Source: an uncultured Mycoplasmatota bacterium (GTDB lineage Bacteria; Bacillota_I; Bacilli_A; RF39; UBA660). Taken from it: a stretch of DNA of 64,000 bases. The notes beneath the pieces were generated by a model that searched no databases, was not told the DNA's origin, and worked only from the letters and a program-made list of their open reading frames with translations. Where the stretch lies: NCBI GenBank assembly GCA_900554305.1, contig USGV01000001.1, forward strand, positions 57,407-121,406, in the 5' to 3' direction. The position numbers were made by a program, and so were the translations under genes. Of this stretch, positions 52,780-61,606 are shown in pieces. Each line of letters starts with the position of its first letter. Positions within the stretch are counted from its first letter, which is position 1.

Positions 52780-53823
52780 ATGAAAAGTGTAAGTAAAGAA
52801 GCTTCAAAAGATAAGGCTTTGGAACAAGTATTAAATGATATAGAAAAGCAATTTGGTAAAGGGTCTATTATGAAGCTTGGTGACAGTAAACATATGAAGG
52901 TTGATGTTGTTTCTAGCGGTTGTTTATCTTTGGATATTGCCTTGGGAGTAGGTGGTTATCCTAGAGGAAGAATTATTGAAATATATGGTCCTGAGTCTAG
53001 TGGTAAGACTACTTTTGCACTTCAGGCTATTGCTGAAGTACAAAAAACAGGTGGAAGAGCAGCTTTTATTGATGCTGAACATGCTTTGGATCCGGTATAT
53101 GCTGAACGTTTAGGAGTTAATGTGGATGAGTTGTTACTATCTCAACCAGATACTGGTGAACAGGCACTTGAGATTTGTGAAGCTTTAGTTCGTAGTCAAG
53201 CAATTAGTATTGTTGTTATTGATTCTGTTGCTGCTTTAGTTCCACAAGCTGAAATTGATGGAGAAATGGGGGACTCTCATGTTGGTCTTCAAGCACGTTT
53301 AATGTCTCAAGCATTAAGAAAACTTTCTGGTACGATTAATAAAACGAATACGATTGCTATATTTATTAATCAATTACGTGAAAAAGTTGGAGTTATGTTT
53401 GGTAATCCTGAGACTACTCCGGGAGGACGTGCACTTAAGTTTTATTCTACGATTCGTCTTGATATTCGTCGTAATGAGCAGTTAAAAATGGGGGATGGAG
53501 TTGTTGGTAATAAGACAACAATTAAAGTTGTTAAAAATAAAGTTGCTCCCCCATTTAAGACTGCTACCGTTGATATTATGTACGGTGAAGGTGTTTCTCA
53601 TGAGGGAGAGGTTATTGACTTAGGAGTTGAAGCTGGTGTTGTTGAAAAAACAGGTGCCTGGTATTCTTATCAAGGTGAAAAACTTGGACAAGGAAAAGAG
53701 AATGTTAAATTACTTCTTAAAGATAATCCTGAGTTGTGTCATGAAATTGAGAAAAAAGTACGTGAATATTATGATATTGATTTAGCTAAAGATGATAAAT
53801 CAAAAAAAGAGAAGGATAACTAA
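52780..53823 (+). CDS. recA: Recombinase RecA
   Basis: 347 aa from ATG 52780 behind AGGAGG; a longer frame to 52759 contains that site. [13 protein letters not shown] is the Walker A loop, [11 protein letters not shown]alker B, and [20 protein letters not shown] the L2 loop. Family length and the acidic-basic C-terminal tail are normal. It drives homologous recombination and LexA cleavage. SOS control is not visible as a complete operator. Confidence 0.98.
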   Translation: MKSVSKEASKDKALEQVLNDIEKQFGKGSIMKLGDSKHMKVDVVSSGCLSLDIALGVGGYPRGRIIEIYGPESSGKTTFALQAIAEVQKTGGRAAFIDAEHALDPVYAERLGVNVDELLLSQPDTGEQALEICEALVRSQAISIVVIDSVAALVPQAEIDGEMGDSHVGLQARLMSQALRKLSGTINKTNTIAIFINQLREKVGVMFGNPETTPGGRALKFYSTIRLDIRRNEQLKMGDGVVGNKTTIKVVKNKVAPPFKTATVDIMYGEGVSHEGEVIDLGVEAGVVEKTGAWYSYQGEKLGQGKENVKLLLKDNPELCHEIEKKVREYYDIDLAKDDKSKKEKDN

Positions 53824-53865
53824 TATTCTTTTTCTTTTTTCATAGTATTTTAATAGAGGTGTTTT

Positions 53866-55269
53866 ATGAAGAAGTTAAATCAACTAGTGAAGTGTAATTA
53901 TGATATAGAAATATTAGGTATTGCTACAGATTCTAGAAATGTTAAAGAAGGGTACTTGTTTGTTGCTACTAAGGGGTTTCATGTTGATCATTATGATTTT
54001 ATTGATGATGCAATAGAGCATGGTGCTGTAGCAGTAGTTGTTGATAGGAATAGTGATTTTTCTATTCCTACTGTAGTGGTTTCTGATATTGATAAAGTGT
54101 TGTTATCTATATGTGAAAAATTTTATGATGTTTCTAGTAGTGAGTTTCGTTTTATAGGTATTACTGGTACTGATGGAAAAACAACTACTGCTACGATTAC
54201 TAGAAACTTACTAAATTTATATATTCCTACTGCTTATCTTGGTACTAATGGTCTTTTCTGTGGGGATGATGTTTATCCTACTAGTAATACTACACCATGT
54301 ATTGAAGATCTTTACCATTATTTTTCTGTTGTCAAGAAACGTAATTGTAAAGTTATTGTGATGGAAGTGTCTAGTGAAGCACTTTTACATCATAGAGTAG
54401 ACTCTATTTTGTTTGATGTTATTGGATATACTAATATTACTGAGGATCATTTAAATATTCATAGAACTATTGAAAACTATAGGAATTGTAAGTTTCAATT
54501 GGCTAAGTTATGTCGTAAGGATGCTAAAATTTTTGTTAATGGTGACGATGAAAATTGTCAACTTTTGACTGTTAACAATGTGGTAAAATTTGGTGTAAAT
54601 AAAGAATGTGATTGTGTCATTTCTGATATTACCGAGTGTAAAGATAAAACAAACTTTACACTCACTTATGATGGTCAGAGTTATCAAGTTTATAGTCCTT
54701 TTCAAGGTTTATATAATGTTTATAATGTAGTTCTTGCTTGGTTATTAGCGAGTAGTTTTTCTATTCCTTGTTATGATTTAATTAATGACATATCTAATTT
54801 ACCTTTAGTATCAGGAAGAAGAGAACTATTTTATGATAAGAGGGGATTTACTGTATTACTTGATTATGCTCATACTGAAAATGGGATTTTAAACTTATTA
54901 CAAAGTTTATCAGGTTATTCTAGAGTTATTGTTGTTACAGGTGCTGCTGGCGGAAGAGAAGTAGAAAAACGCCCTAGAATTGGTAATGTTTTATTTAAGT
55001 ATTCCAATTATATTGTTTTTACAATGGATGATCCTAGATTTGAAGATCCTAAAGATATTGTTTCTGATATGATAGGTAGTCATCACGATATTAACTATAC
55101 TTTTATTTCTAGTCGACCAGATGCGATAAATTTTGCTTTTCAAAATGCTAAAAAGGGTGATGTTGTTGCAGTAATTGGTAAGGGAAGAGATAATTATATG
55201 GCTGTTTTAGATAAGAGAGTTCCTTACTCTGATTATGATGTTATTATGAAATATTTAATAAAAGAATAA
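53866..55269 (+). CDS. murE: UDP-MurNAc-tripeptide synthetase MurE
   Basis: 467 aa behind GAGGTG. GITGTDGKTTT is the ATP loop, EVSSEALLHHRVD and NITEDHLNIH the central-domain motifs, and VVTGAAGGREVEKRPRIG belongs to the C-terminal domain. The third-residue selector reads DDPRFEDP, close to the DNPR of meso-diaminopimelate enzymes and unlike the DNPAxDDP of lysine-adding enzymes. That would suggest a DAP-type stem, yet two FemX ligases are present. It adds the third amino acid to the peptidoglycan stem peptide. Confidence 0.92.
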   Translation: MKKLNQLVKCNYDIEILGIATDSRNVKEGYLFVATKGFHVDHYDFIDDAIEHGAVAVVVDRNSDFSIPTVVVSDIDKVLLSICEKFYDVSSSEFRFIGITGTDGKTTTATITRNLLNLYIPTAYLGTNGLFCGDDVYPTSNTTPCIEDLYHYFSVVKKRNCKVIVMEVSSEALLHHRVDSILFDVIGYTNITEDHLNIHRTIENYRNCKFQLAKLCRKDAKIFVNGDDENCQLLTVNNVVKFGVNKECDCVISDITECKDKTNFTLTYDGQSYQVYSPFQGLYNVYNVVLAWLLASSFSIPCYDLINDISNLPLVSGRRELFYDKRGFTVLLDYAHTENGILNLLQSLSGYSRVIVVTGAAGGREVEKRPRIGNVLFKYSNYIVFTMDDPRFEDPKDIVSDMIGSHHDINYTFISSRPDAINFAFQNAKKGDVVAVIGKGRDNYMAVLDKRVPYSDYDVIMKYLIKE

Positions 55270-55274
55270 TTTTC

Positions 55275-55298
55275 GACAAAATATGACAAAATATGACA
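55275..55298. repeat. Short tandem direct repeat after murE
   Basis: GACAAAATAT occurs twice head to tail (55275-55284, 55285-55294) and is followed by a partial third unit GACA. It lies between murE and the next gene, where it might bind a regulator. Confidence 0.5.
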
Positions 55299-55345
55299 CA
55301 GAAACTTGTTATTATTGCATATAGCTATATGGAGGAGAATTTATC

Positions 55346-55882
55346 ATGAATGATTGGAAAGTTGTATTTTGTTATTTTGATGAGGAGAAGGAGGTTATTA
55401 GTGAGGTTTTAGGACATATTCATTATCCTATGCAAAGAGAATTTATTAACGAACTTTATTCTATGAGATTGGATGGTAATTATTCTACTAAACATTTTTT
55501 TCAGCCAGGTTATTCTACGGGGAACTTAGTAGCTATGTTTTTTCCTAAAAATGGTATTGTAGATTTTACTCCTATTTCTAAAATTGTTTATAATTTTGAT
55601 GTTGATGATAGGACTAGTAGAATTATTGAATCTTTTTTAGAGAAAATTGAAATTGATGATATTAGAGAATTTTCTGTTAAAGAATATGATGAGTTTATTA
55701 GGAACTCCTCTAGTCCTAGTTTTTTACAACCTGATACGTATCAATTCTGTGTTGATGAGTCTAAGAGTATATCGGCTAATACTAAGGCAGTTCAAATTTC
55801 TAAATATGATTTTTGTTTAGCTAGAGAGCAACAAAAATTAGGTGATTTTAAACAACCTAAAGTGTTTTTTAAGGTTAGTTAA
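55346..55882 (+). CDS. Hypothetical protein, 178 aa
   Basis: ATG 55346 behind GGAGGAG. Soluble and without signal peptide, with an alpha/beta-like N-terminal part (MNDWKVVFCYFDEEKEVIS, TGNLVAMFFPKNGIVDF) and a mixed C-terminal half. No catalytic motif or family is recognised. A good terminator follows. It is not found at this place in well-known Bacilli, where recA is usually followed by rny. Confidence 0.6.
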   Translation: MNDWKVVFCYFDEEKEVISEVLGHIHYPMQREFINELYSMRLDGNYSTKHFFQPGYSTGNLVAMFFPKNGIVDFTPISKIVYNFDVDDRTSRIIESFLEKIEIDDIREFSVKEYDEFIRNSSSPSFLQPDTYQFCVDESKSISANTKAVQISKYDFCLAREQQKLGDFKQPKVFFKVS

Positions 55883-55885
55883 TTT

Positions 55886-55916
55886 AAGTCCATCGTTGAT
55901 TCTATGGACTTTTTCT
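55886..55916 (+). terminator. Terminator after the 55346 gene
   Basis: AAGTCCAT pairs with ATGGACTT around a 10-base loop, then T-rich tail. Confidence 0.85.
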
Positions 55917-55921
55917 TTTCC

Positions 55922-55950
55922 TTGACATTGTATAGAAATAAAATTACAAT
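55922..55950 (+). promoter_or_regulatory. Sigma-A promoter of rny
   Basis: TTGACA (55922-55927), 17-base spacer, TACAAT (55945-55950). A hairpin of TTAGATTTAGG with CCTTAATCTA lies in the short leader just before the GGAGG site. Confidence 0.88.
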
Positions 55951-55994
55951 AGAATTAGATTTAGGTATTTCCTTAATCTAGATGGAGGGAATTT

Positions 55995-57548
55995 ATGAAT
56001 GATTATATTTTCTCCATTTTACTTGTAATGCTTGGATTACTTATAGGGCTTTTTATAGCATTTGTTATAAATAGTATCAGAGTTAGTGTTGCTTCTAAAA
56101 AAGTTGCGTCACTTATGGCTAATGCCAAAAAAGAAATTGAAAAAATGAAAAGAGACGCTGCTTTGGAGCAAAAAGAGGAAGCACATAAATTAAAAATGGA
56201 TTTAGATAAAGAAATTCGCGAAAAGAAAGAAGAAATTAAGGAATCAGAAAATCGTTTATTGCAAAGAGAGGCTAGTATTGATAAACGTGATGAATTATGC
56301 CAAAAGCGTGAATCTTCTTTGGATGAACGAGAAGATAGACTTTCTCTTAAAAATAGTGAAATCCAAAATGAAAAAAGTAAAGTGGATGAGATAAAGAAAC
56401 AGCAGTTAGATTTATTAGAACAAATTTCAGGATTTAGTAAAGAAAAAGCTAAAGAGATGGTAATGAGTCAAGTAAAAGAAAATATGAGCAAAGAAATAGC
56501 AGAATTTATTCGTGAAAGTGAGAATGAAGCAAAACTTACTGCGGATAGAACAGCAAGAGAATTAATTGTTACATCTATGCAAAAATATGCTGCGGATATT
56601 GCGGGTGAGCAAACAGTAACTGTCGTAGATTTACCAAATGATGAAATGAAGGGGCGTATTATTGGTCGTGAGGGTAGAAATATACGTACTATAGAAGCTA
56701 TTACAGGTGTAGATTTAATTATTGATGATACTCCAGAAGCGGTTGTTTTATCTAGTTTTGATCCTTTGCGCCGTGAGATTGCACGTGTTACATTAGAGAC
56801 TTTGATTAAAGATGGACGTATTCATCCAACGAGAATAGAAGAGCTTTATGATAAAGTTTGTCAGGATATGAAACAACAGATTATTGAATATGGTCAAGAT
56901 GCAACTTTTGAACTTGGACTTACAAAATTTGATCCAGAGTTAATTGAAATTATTGGTAAACTTCACTTTAGAACTAGTTATGGTCAGAATGCCTTACAGC
57001 ACTCTTTGGAAGTTGCTCATTTATCTGGTCTTCTTGCTGGTGAGTTGGGAGAAAATACGACATTAGCAAAACGTGCTGGTCTTTTGCATGATATAGGGAA
57101 GGCAATTGATCATGAGGTTGAAGGTAGTCATGTAGATATCGGTGTAGATATTGCGAAAAAGTATCATGAGGATTCTATTGTAATTAATGCTATTGCTTCT
57201 CATCATGGTGATACTCCAGCAACTAGTGTTATTGCTAGTATTGTAGCAATTGCGGATGCTCTTTCTGCATCAAGACCTGGTGCTAGAAATGATTCGTTAG
57301 AAAACTATATTAAACGTCTTTCTCAATTAGAGGAAGTTGGCAATCATATTCCAGGAGTAGAAAAGTCTTATGCTGTTCAAGCAGGTCGTGAGTTGCGTGT
57401 TATTGTTAAACCTGAAGAGGTTGATGACTTAGAGGCACATAAAATTGCTAGAGAAGTTAAAGAACAAATTGAAGCTAATATGAAATATCCTGGAACTATT
57501 AAAATTACTGTTGTTCGTGAAACAAGAGCACAAGAAGAAGCAAAATAG
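55995..57548 (+). CDS. rny: Ribonuclease Y
   Basis: 517 aa, the family length. One N-terminal membrane anchor (residues 5-27), a long charged coiled coil (about 30-200), a KH domain ([21 protein letters not shown]) and an HD domain ([22 protein letters not shown]) in the standard order. RNase Y starts decay of many mRNAs at the membrane and works with RNase J, whose gene lies just downstream. It has a near-consensus promoter of its own. Confidence 0.98.
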   Translation: MNDYIFSILLVMLGLLIGLFIAFVINSIRVSVASKKVASLMANAKKEIEKMKRDAALEQKEEAHKLKMDLDKEIREKKEEIKESENRLLQREASIDKRDELCQKRESSLDEREDRLSLKNSEIQNEKSKVDEIKKQQLDLLEQISGFSKEKAKEMVMSQVKENMSKEIAEFIRESENEAKLTADRTARELIVTSMQKYAADIAGEQTVTVVDLPNDEMKGRIIGREGRNIRTIEAITGVDLIIDDTPEAVVLSSFDPLRREIARVTLETLIKDGRIHPTRIEELYDKVCQDMKQQIIEYGQDATFELGLTKFDPELIEIIGKLHFRTSYGQNALQHSLEVAHLSGLLAGELGENTTLAKRAGLLHDIGKAIDHEVEGSHVDIGVDIAKKYHEDSIVINAIASHHGDTPATSVIASIVAIADALSASRPGARNDSLENYIKRLSQLEEVGNHIPGVEKSYAVQAGRELRVIVKPEEVDDLEAHKIAREVKEQIEANMKYPGTIKITVVRETRAQEEAK

Positions 57549-57563
57549 TTGCTTCTTTTTTTT
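57537..57563 (+). terminator. Terminator of rny
   Basis: GAAGCAA pairs with TTGCTTC, flanking the stop codon, followed by a T run. Confidence 0.88.
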
Positions 57564-57583
57564 AGAGATAGAGGTGTATACTT

Positions 57584-58063
57584 ATGGAAAAACAATTTTT
57601 ATGGTTGATTGATAAAAGTTGTCATTTTTCTGATATGAACAGGAATACTCTTTTAGATGCTTTACATCAAATAAATGATATTTTAGATTCTATTATTTAT
57701 CATGATGATACTTATTCTTATGAGGCCTATCGTACTTTACTTATTTTGAATCATAACTTTAGAACATGTTTAAATCCTAATTATTTAGATTCTAAAAGTG
57801 ATTTATCGTTTCTTTCTTATCAAATAAAAGGTTATTATGCAGCTGGTGGGAATCAAGATATTCTTCCTTATTTATCAAACATAGTTAAATATCATGATAC
57901 TCTTCGTCAGATGGAGGCTTTTGGGAAAGAACAATTTGTTATTTCTTCTTTTATTAGACCTTTTTCTGGAATTCCTAATGATTTAAAAAAGTTTTGTGAA
58001 GTTCCGGATTTTTATCCGGATGTTAGCAATGACATTATAGAAAAAATCTATCAAAAAAAATAG
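57584..58063 (+). CDS. Hypothetical protein, 159 aa
   Basis: ATG 57584 behind a GAGGTG site, 35 bases after the rny stop. Soluble, helix-rich, many Tyr, His and Asp (LLDALHQINDILDSIIYHDD, SFLSYQIKGYYAAGGNQDIL). No signal peptide, membrane segment or motif that I know. The gene shares a bidirectional terminator with the convergent RNase J gene. Confidence 0.58.
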   Translation: MEKQFLWLIDKSCHFSDMNRNTLLDALHQINDILDSIIYHDDTYSYEAYRTLLILNHNFRTCLNPNYLDSKSDLSFLSYQIKGYYAAGGNQDILPYLSNIVKYHDTLRQMEAFGKEQFVISSFIRPFSGIPNDLKKFCEVPDFYPDVSNDIIEKIYQKK

Positions 58064-58079
58064 ACATGTGTCTATTTTT
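58056..58079. terminator. Bidirectional terminator between 57584 gene and rnj
   Basis: AAAAATAGAC and GTCTATTTTT form the stem around ATGT. Confidence 0.8.
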
Positions 58080-59748
58080 CTTTTTTAATATCTAAAATAA
58101 TTGGTAAAATAATAGGTTTTCTACCAGTTAAATCATTAATAAATGGATATAATTCTTCTGTTATATCATTTTTTAATGATTGAAATGTTGTTTTAGGGTT
58201 TGTTAACTCGGATTTAATTATTGTTTCTGCTTTGCTTTCAATTTTATGAATTAGTTCTTCATTTTCATTTACTAAGACAAAGCCTCTAGTTGTAATATTT
58301 GGTTTAATTAATAGTTCTCTTTTTTTCATGTTTACGTTGACAATTACTACTAAAATACCATCGTTTGCCATAATTTTTCTGTCTTTAATTACGGCACTAC
58401 CAATTTCTCCAATTCTATTTCCATCTACATAGACGTCAGCTCCAGGCATGCTTTCTCCTTTTGTTACCACGTGGTCTTTAAGGGTTAAGCTATCACCATT
58501 TTTTAGAATGAAAGTATTTTCTTTTGGTATTCCACAACTAATTCCAATGTCTGCTTGGCGTTTTAACATTCTATAATCTCCATGGAATGGCATTAAGTAT
58601 TTTGGTTTTAATAAACGTATTGCTAGTTTTATTTCTTCTTCATTGGCATGTCCTGATGTGTGTAAGTCTGCTAGAGATGAGTTTGTATAAACTTTTACTC
58701 CTTTTAGACATAATTTATTAATTGTCTTTGTTATGCTTAGTGCATTTCCTGGAATGGCACTAGATGAAAAAATAACTACATCATCTGGTCTTAATTTGAT
58801 TTGTTTATGCGTACCATTGGAAATTCTTGATAAGGCAGCAAGTGGTTCTCCTTGACTTCCTGTGCAAAGGATTGCTACTTCTCCAGGTTTTAAGTTGTTA
58901 GCTTCTTCAGGAGAAACTAGCAGTTCTTTATGATTAATATAGCCAGCATTTAGAGAAATATTAATATTATTTTCCATACTTCTACCGAAGATACATATTT
59001 TTCTATTGTGTTTGTAGCAGGTCTCAAAAATATGTTTAATACGGTAAATGTTAGAAGCAAATGTCGCAATAATAATACGATTTGTTTTACATTTATCGAA
59101 CATTTCTCCTAGTGTTTCATCTACTACAGATTCACTTGTTGAAAATCCTTCATTTAATGCATTTGTAGAGTCTCCTATGAATAAATCCACTCCATCTTCT
59201 CCAAGACTTGCCATCTTATATAAATTAGCCATTGGTCCAATTGGAGTAAGATCAAATTTATAATCTCCAGTTGTTACAATTCTTCCATCTGGTGTTTTAA
59301 TACTGATTCCATGAGAATCTGGTATAGAGTGGGTTACTCTAAAAAATTCAATTTCAATTTCTTTAAATTTTAGTTTTGTATCTTCTGTATATACAAATAA
59401 GTTATCGTATCTTATGTTTTTATCTTGTAATTTTACGGCAATTAATTCTTTAGCATGATTTGGTGCATAAATTGCAGGAATATTAAGGCTCTGTAGTAAA
59501 AATGGGATTCCTCCAATATGATCTTCATGTCCGTGAGTAATTAAAAGTGCTTTTATTTTATTTTCATTCTTTTTTAAGAATGTAAAATCAGGTAAAACAT
59601 AATCTACTCCCATAAGTTCACTTTCTGGGAAACTTACACCGGTATCAATAATTACAATAGCGTCGTTATGCATTACACAATACATATTTTTTCCGACTTC
59701 TCCGAGACCACCTAAAACAACAATCTTTGTTCCATTAGGTTTTTCCAT
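58072..59748 (-). CDS. rnjA: Ribonuclease J
   Basis: 558 aa, ATG 59748 behind AAAGGAG. The metallo-beta-lactamase motif THGHEDHIGG, the beta-CASP block (SGHANEEEIKLAIRLLKPK, then PFHGDYRML) and a C-terminal domain (RELLIKPNITTRGFVLV) are all present. RNase J has 5'-3' exonuclease and endonuclease activities in mRNA decay and rRNA maturation. Two paralogues, J1 and J2, exist in many Bacilli; the full HGHEDH motif argues for an active J1-type enzyme. No second copy in view. Confidence 0.96.
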   Translation of the reverse strand: MEKPNGTKIVVLGGLGEVGKNMYCVMHNDAIVIIDTGVSFPESELMGVDYVLPDFTFLKKNENKIKALLITHGHEDHIGGIPFLLQSLNIPAIYAPNHAKELIAVKLQDKNIRYDNLFVYTEDTKLKFKEIEIEFFRVTHSIPDSHGISIKTPDGRIVTTGDYKFDLTPIGPMANLYKMASLGEDGVDLFIGDSTNALNEGFSTSESVVDETLGEMFDKCKTNRIIIATFASNIYRIKHIFETCYKHNRKICIFGRSMENNINISLNAGYINHKELLVSPEEANNLKPGEVAILCTGSQGEPLAALSRISNGTHKQIKLRPDDVVIFSSSAIPGNALSITKTINKLCLKGVKVYTNSSLADLHTSGHANEEEIKLAIRLLKPKYLMPFHGDYRMLKRQADIGISCGIPKENTFILKNGDSLTLKDHVVTKGESMPGADVYVDGNRIGEIGSAVIKDRKIMANDGILVVIVNVNMKKRELLIKPNITTRGFVLVNENEELIHKIESKAETIIKSELTNPKTTFQSLKNDITEELYPFINDLTGRKPIILPIILDIKKEK

Positions 59749-59787
59749 AATAACTCCTTTCTTTTGTTTCGTTAAGCTGACTATGAA

Positions 59788-59816
59788 ATTATACTATATT
59801 TTTTATTTTTTGTCTA
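59788..59816 (-). promoter_or_regulatory. Sigma-A promoter of rnj
   Basis: On the minus strand TAGACA (59816-59811), 17-base spacer, TATAAT (59793-59788). Confidence 0.75.
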
Positions 59817-59836
59817 TATATAGTTTATATTCTTGA

Positions 59837-59865
59837 TTGTAAACGTTACGCTTCTATGATAAAAT
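59837..59865 (+). promoter_or_regulatory. Sigma-A promoter of ftsY
   Basis: TTGTAA (59837-59842), 17-base spacer, TAAAAT (59860-59865), divergent from the rnj promoter. Confidence 0.65.
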
Positions 59866-59881
59866 AAGAGTGGTGATTATT

Positions 59882-60892
59882 ATGGGATTTTTTAATAAAT
59901 TAAAGACTATGTTTCAGACTGATAAGCATGAAAATAAAATAACAACGGAAGAACAAAAACAAAATGAAGAGGTAAAAGTTTATGAAAAAGGACTTAGTAA
60001 GGCTAGAGAGGGATTTGTTTCTAAACTTGCTAATCTAACTAATAAGTATCGTACTATTAATGATGAATATTTTGATGAGTTAGAAGAAATTCTAATTATG
60101 GCTGATATCGGTGTTAATACAGTTATGGATTTTATCGATCGATTGAGGGATAGAGTGGCAAAAGAGAAAATTAGTGATCCAGAGCTTTTAAAAGAGATTA
60201 TTGTTGATGAGTTATTTATTATCTATGTAGGCGATGAGGTTTTGTCTAGTAAAATCAAATATTGTGAGAATGGCCCTACTGTTATTTTATTTGTCGGAGT
60301 CAATGGAGTTGGTAAAACTACTACGATTGCGAAAATTGCTTGGAAAATGAAGCAGGAGGGCAAGAAGGTATTGCTAGTTGCGGCCGATACTTTTAGAGCT
60401 GGAGCAGTAGAACAATTACAGCTTTGGAGTGAAAGAGTAGGCGTTTCTTTTTATGGTAAAGAAGAGGGAAGTGATCCTGCTAGTGTTGTATATGATGGCT
60501 GTCAGATGGCAAAGAATGAAGATTATGATGTTGTTTTAGTTGATACTGCTGGTCGTTTACAAAATAAAGTGAATTTGATGAAAGAACTTGAGAAAATGAA
60601 TAAAGTCATCGGTGGTATTATTCCTGATGGTCCACATGAAACTTTATTAGTCATTGATGCTACTACTGGTCAAAACGGAATTAGTCAAGCAAAAGCATTT
60701 CAAGAGATTACTAATATTACAGGTATTGTTTTAACTAAACTTGATGGGACTGCTAAAGGTGGAATTGTTTTAGCAATTAAGGAACAATTGGGATTGCCTG
60801 TTAAATTTATTGGTTTGGGCGAAGCAAAGGAAGACTTACAAGTATTTGATATTGAAAAATATATTTATGGATTATTTAAGGATATGATGTGA
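59882..60892 (+). CDS. ftsY: Signal recognition particle receptor FtsY
   Basis: 336 aa. ATG 59882 (MGFFNKLKTMFQ) lies four bases after GGTGAT; the frame upstream to 59870 contains that site. A short charged A-region is followed by the NG domain: GVNGVGKTTTIAKIAWKMK (G1), ADTFRAGAVEQLQLW (G2 box), DTAGRLQNKVNL (G3), TKLDGTAKGG (G4). It receives SRP-ribosome complexes at the membrane. Confidence 0.97.
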   Translation: MGFFNKLKTMFQTDKHENKITTEEQKQNEEVKVYEKGLSKAREGFVSKLANLTNKYRTINDEYFDELEEILIMADIGVNTVMDFIDRLRDRVAKEKISDPELLKEIIVDELFIIYVGDEVLSSKIKYCENGPTVILFVGVNGVGKTTTIAKIAWKMKQEGKKVLLVAADTFRAGAVEQLQLWSERVGVSFYGKEEGSDPASVVYDGCQMAKNEDYDVVLVDTAGRLQNKVNLMKELEKMNKVIGGIIPDGPHETLLVIDATTGQNGISQAKAFQEITNITGIVLTKLDGTAKGGIVLAIKEQLGLPVKFIGLGEAKEDLQVFDIEKYIYGLFKDMM

Positions 60893-60893
60893 A

Positions 60894-61211
60894 ATGACGA
60901 AGAAAAAACAAATAAAACAAGACACGATAGTTACACAACCAAGAAAAGTCACTAGATTTAATATTATTTTTATTAATATTCAACTTTTTCTTACTTTTTT
61001 TACTTTGGGATTATTTATTTGGTATATTGTAGACCATGATATGATTTATATTTTTCAATTGTTTTTAGGACTCACTTTACTTGTCATGGCATATAATAAT
61101 CAGATAATTTATCGACGTAAAAAAGCAACAATTTTATATGCAATTGTTGGAATTATTTTATTGATTTTAGATTTGATTATGTATCTTGGAGTACATTTTA
61201 TAGGAGCATAG
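60894..61211 (+). CDS. Small three-TM membrane protein, 105 aa
   Basis: ATG 60894 one base after the ftsY stop; next gene starts one base after its own stop, so it is embedded in the ftsY-ylxM operon. A basic N-terminus is followed by hydrophobic segments at about residues 22-45, 48-65 and 78-102. No family recognised. Insertion of a membrane protein between ftsY and ylxM is unusual and may point to a role in membrane targeting. Confidence 0.7.
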   Translation: MTKKKQIKQDTIVTQPRKVTRFNIIFINIQLFLTFFTLGLFIWYIVDHDMIYIFQLFLGLTLLVMAYNNQIIYRRKKATILYAIVGIILLILDLIMYLGVHFIGA

Positions 61212-61212
61212 T

Positions 61213-61506
61213 ATGGAAGATTTTGTTTATTATGGAGAGTTATATGATTTGTATCAGGGATTACTTACTGAGAAACAAAAGAAGTATTTTGAAAATTATT
61301 ATTTTGATAATTTAAGTCTTGGTGAGATGTCTGATGCTTATGATGTTAGTCGTAATGCAATTTTTAAACAAATTCATATTACGGTTGCTAAGTTAGAAGA
61401 ATATGAAGATGCTTTACATCTTTATCAAAAAAAGAAAAAGTTAGAGGAAGCTTTAGATTTTTCTTCTATTGATGATGTAAAAAAACGGATTGAGGATGTT
61501 TTGTAA
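61213..61506 (+). CDS. ylxM: YlxM-family HTH protein (UPF0122)
   Basis: 97 aa. LTEKQKKYFENYYFDNLSLG, EMSDAYDVSRNAIFKQI and KLEEYEDALHLYQKKKKLEE match YlxM, a sigma-region-4-like helix-turn-helix protein that stimulates the SRP GTPase in several Firmicutes. It normally sits between ftsY and ffh; here ffh does not follow. Confidence 0.92.
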   Translation: MEDFVYYGELYDLYQGLLTEKQKKYFENYYFDNLSLGEMSDAYDVSRNAIFKQIHITVAKLEEYEDALHLYQKKKKLEEALDFSSIDDVKKRIEDVL

Positions 61507-61535
61507 GAACAAAGTTTTTGTTCTTTTTCTTTTTG
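61505..61535 (+). terminator. Terminator of the ftsY-ylxM operon
   Basis: AAGAACAAA pairs with TTTGTTCTT, then T-rich tail; it ends the operon where ffh would be expected. Confidence 0.85.
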
Positions 61536-61537
61536 GC

Positions 61538-61566
61538 TTGTAAAAGGTGAAAAAAAAAGATATAAT
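61538..61566 (+). promoter_or_regulatory. Sigma-A promoter of the HerA-like gene
   Basis: TTGTAA (61538-61543), 17-base spacer, TATAAT (61561-61566). Confidence 0.75.
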
Positions 61567-61606
61567 TTATAATATGATAGGGGAATATGAATAGAGGGGT
61601 ATTATT

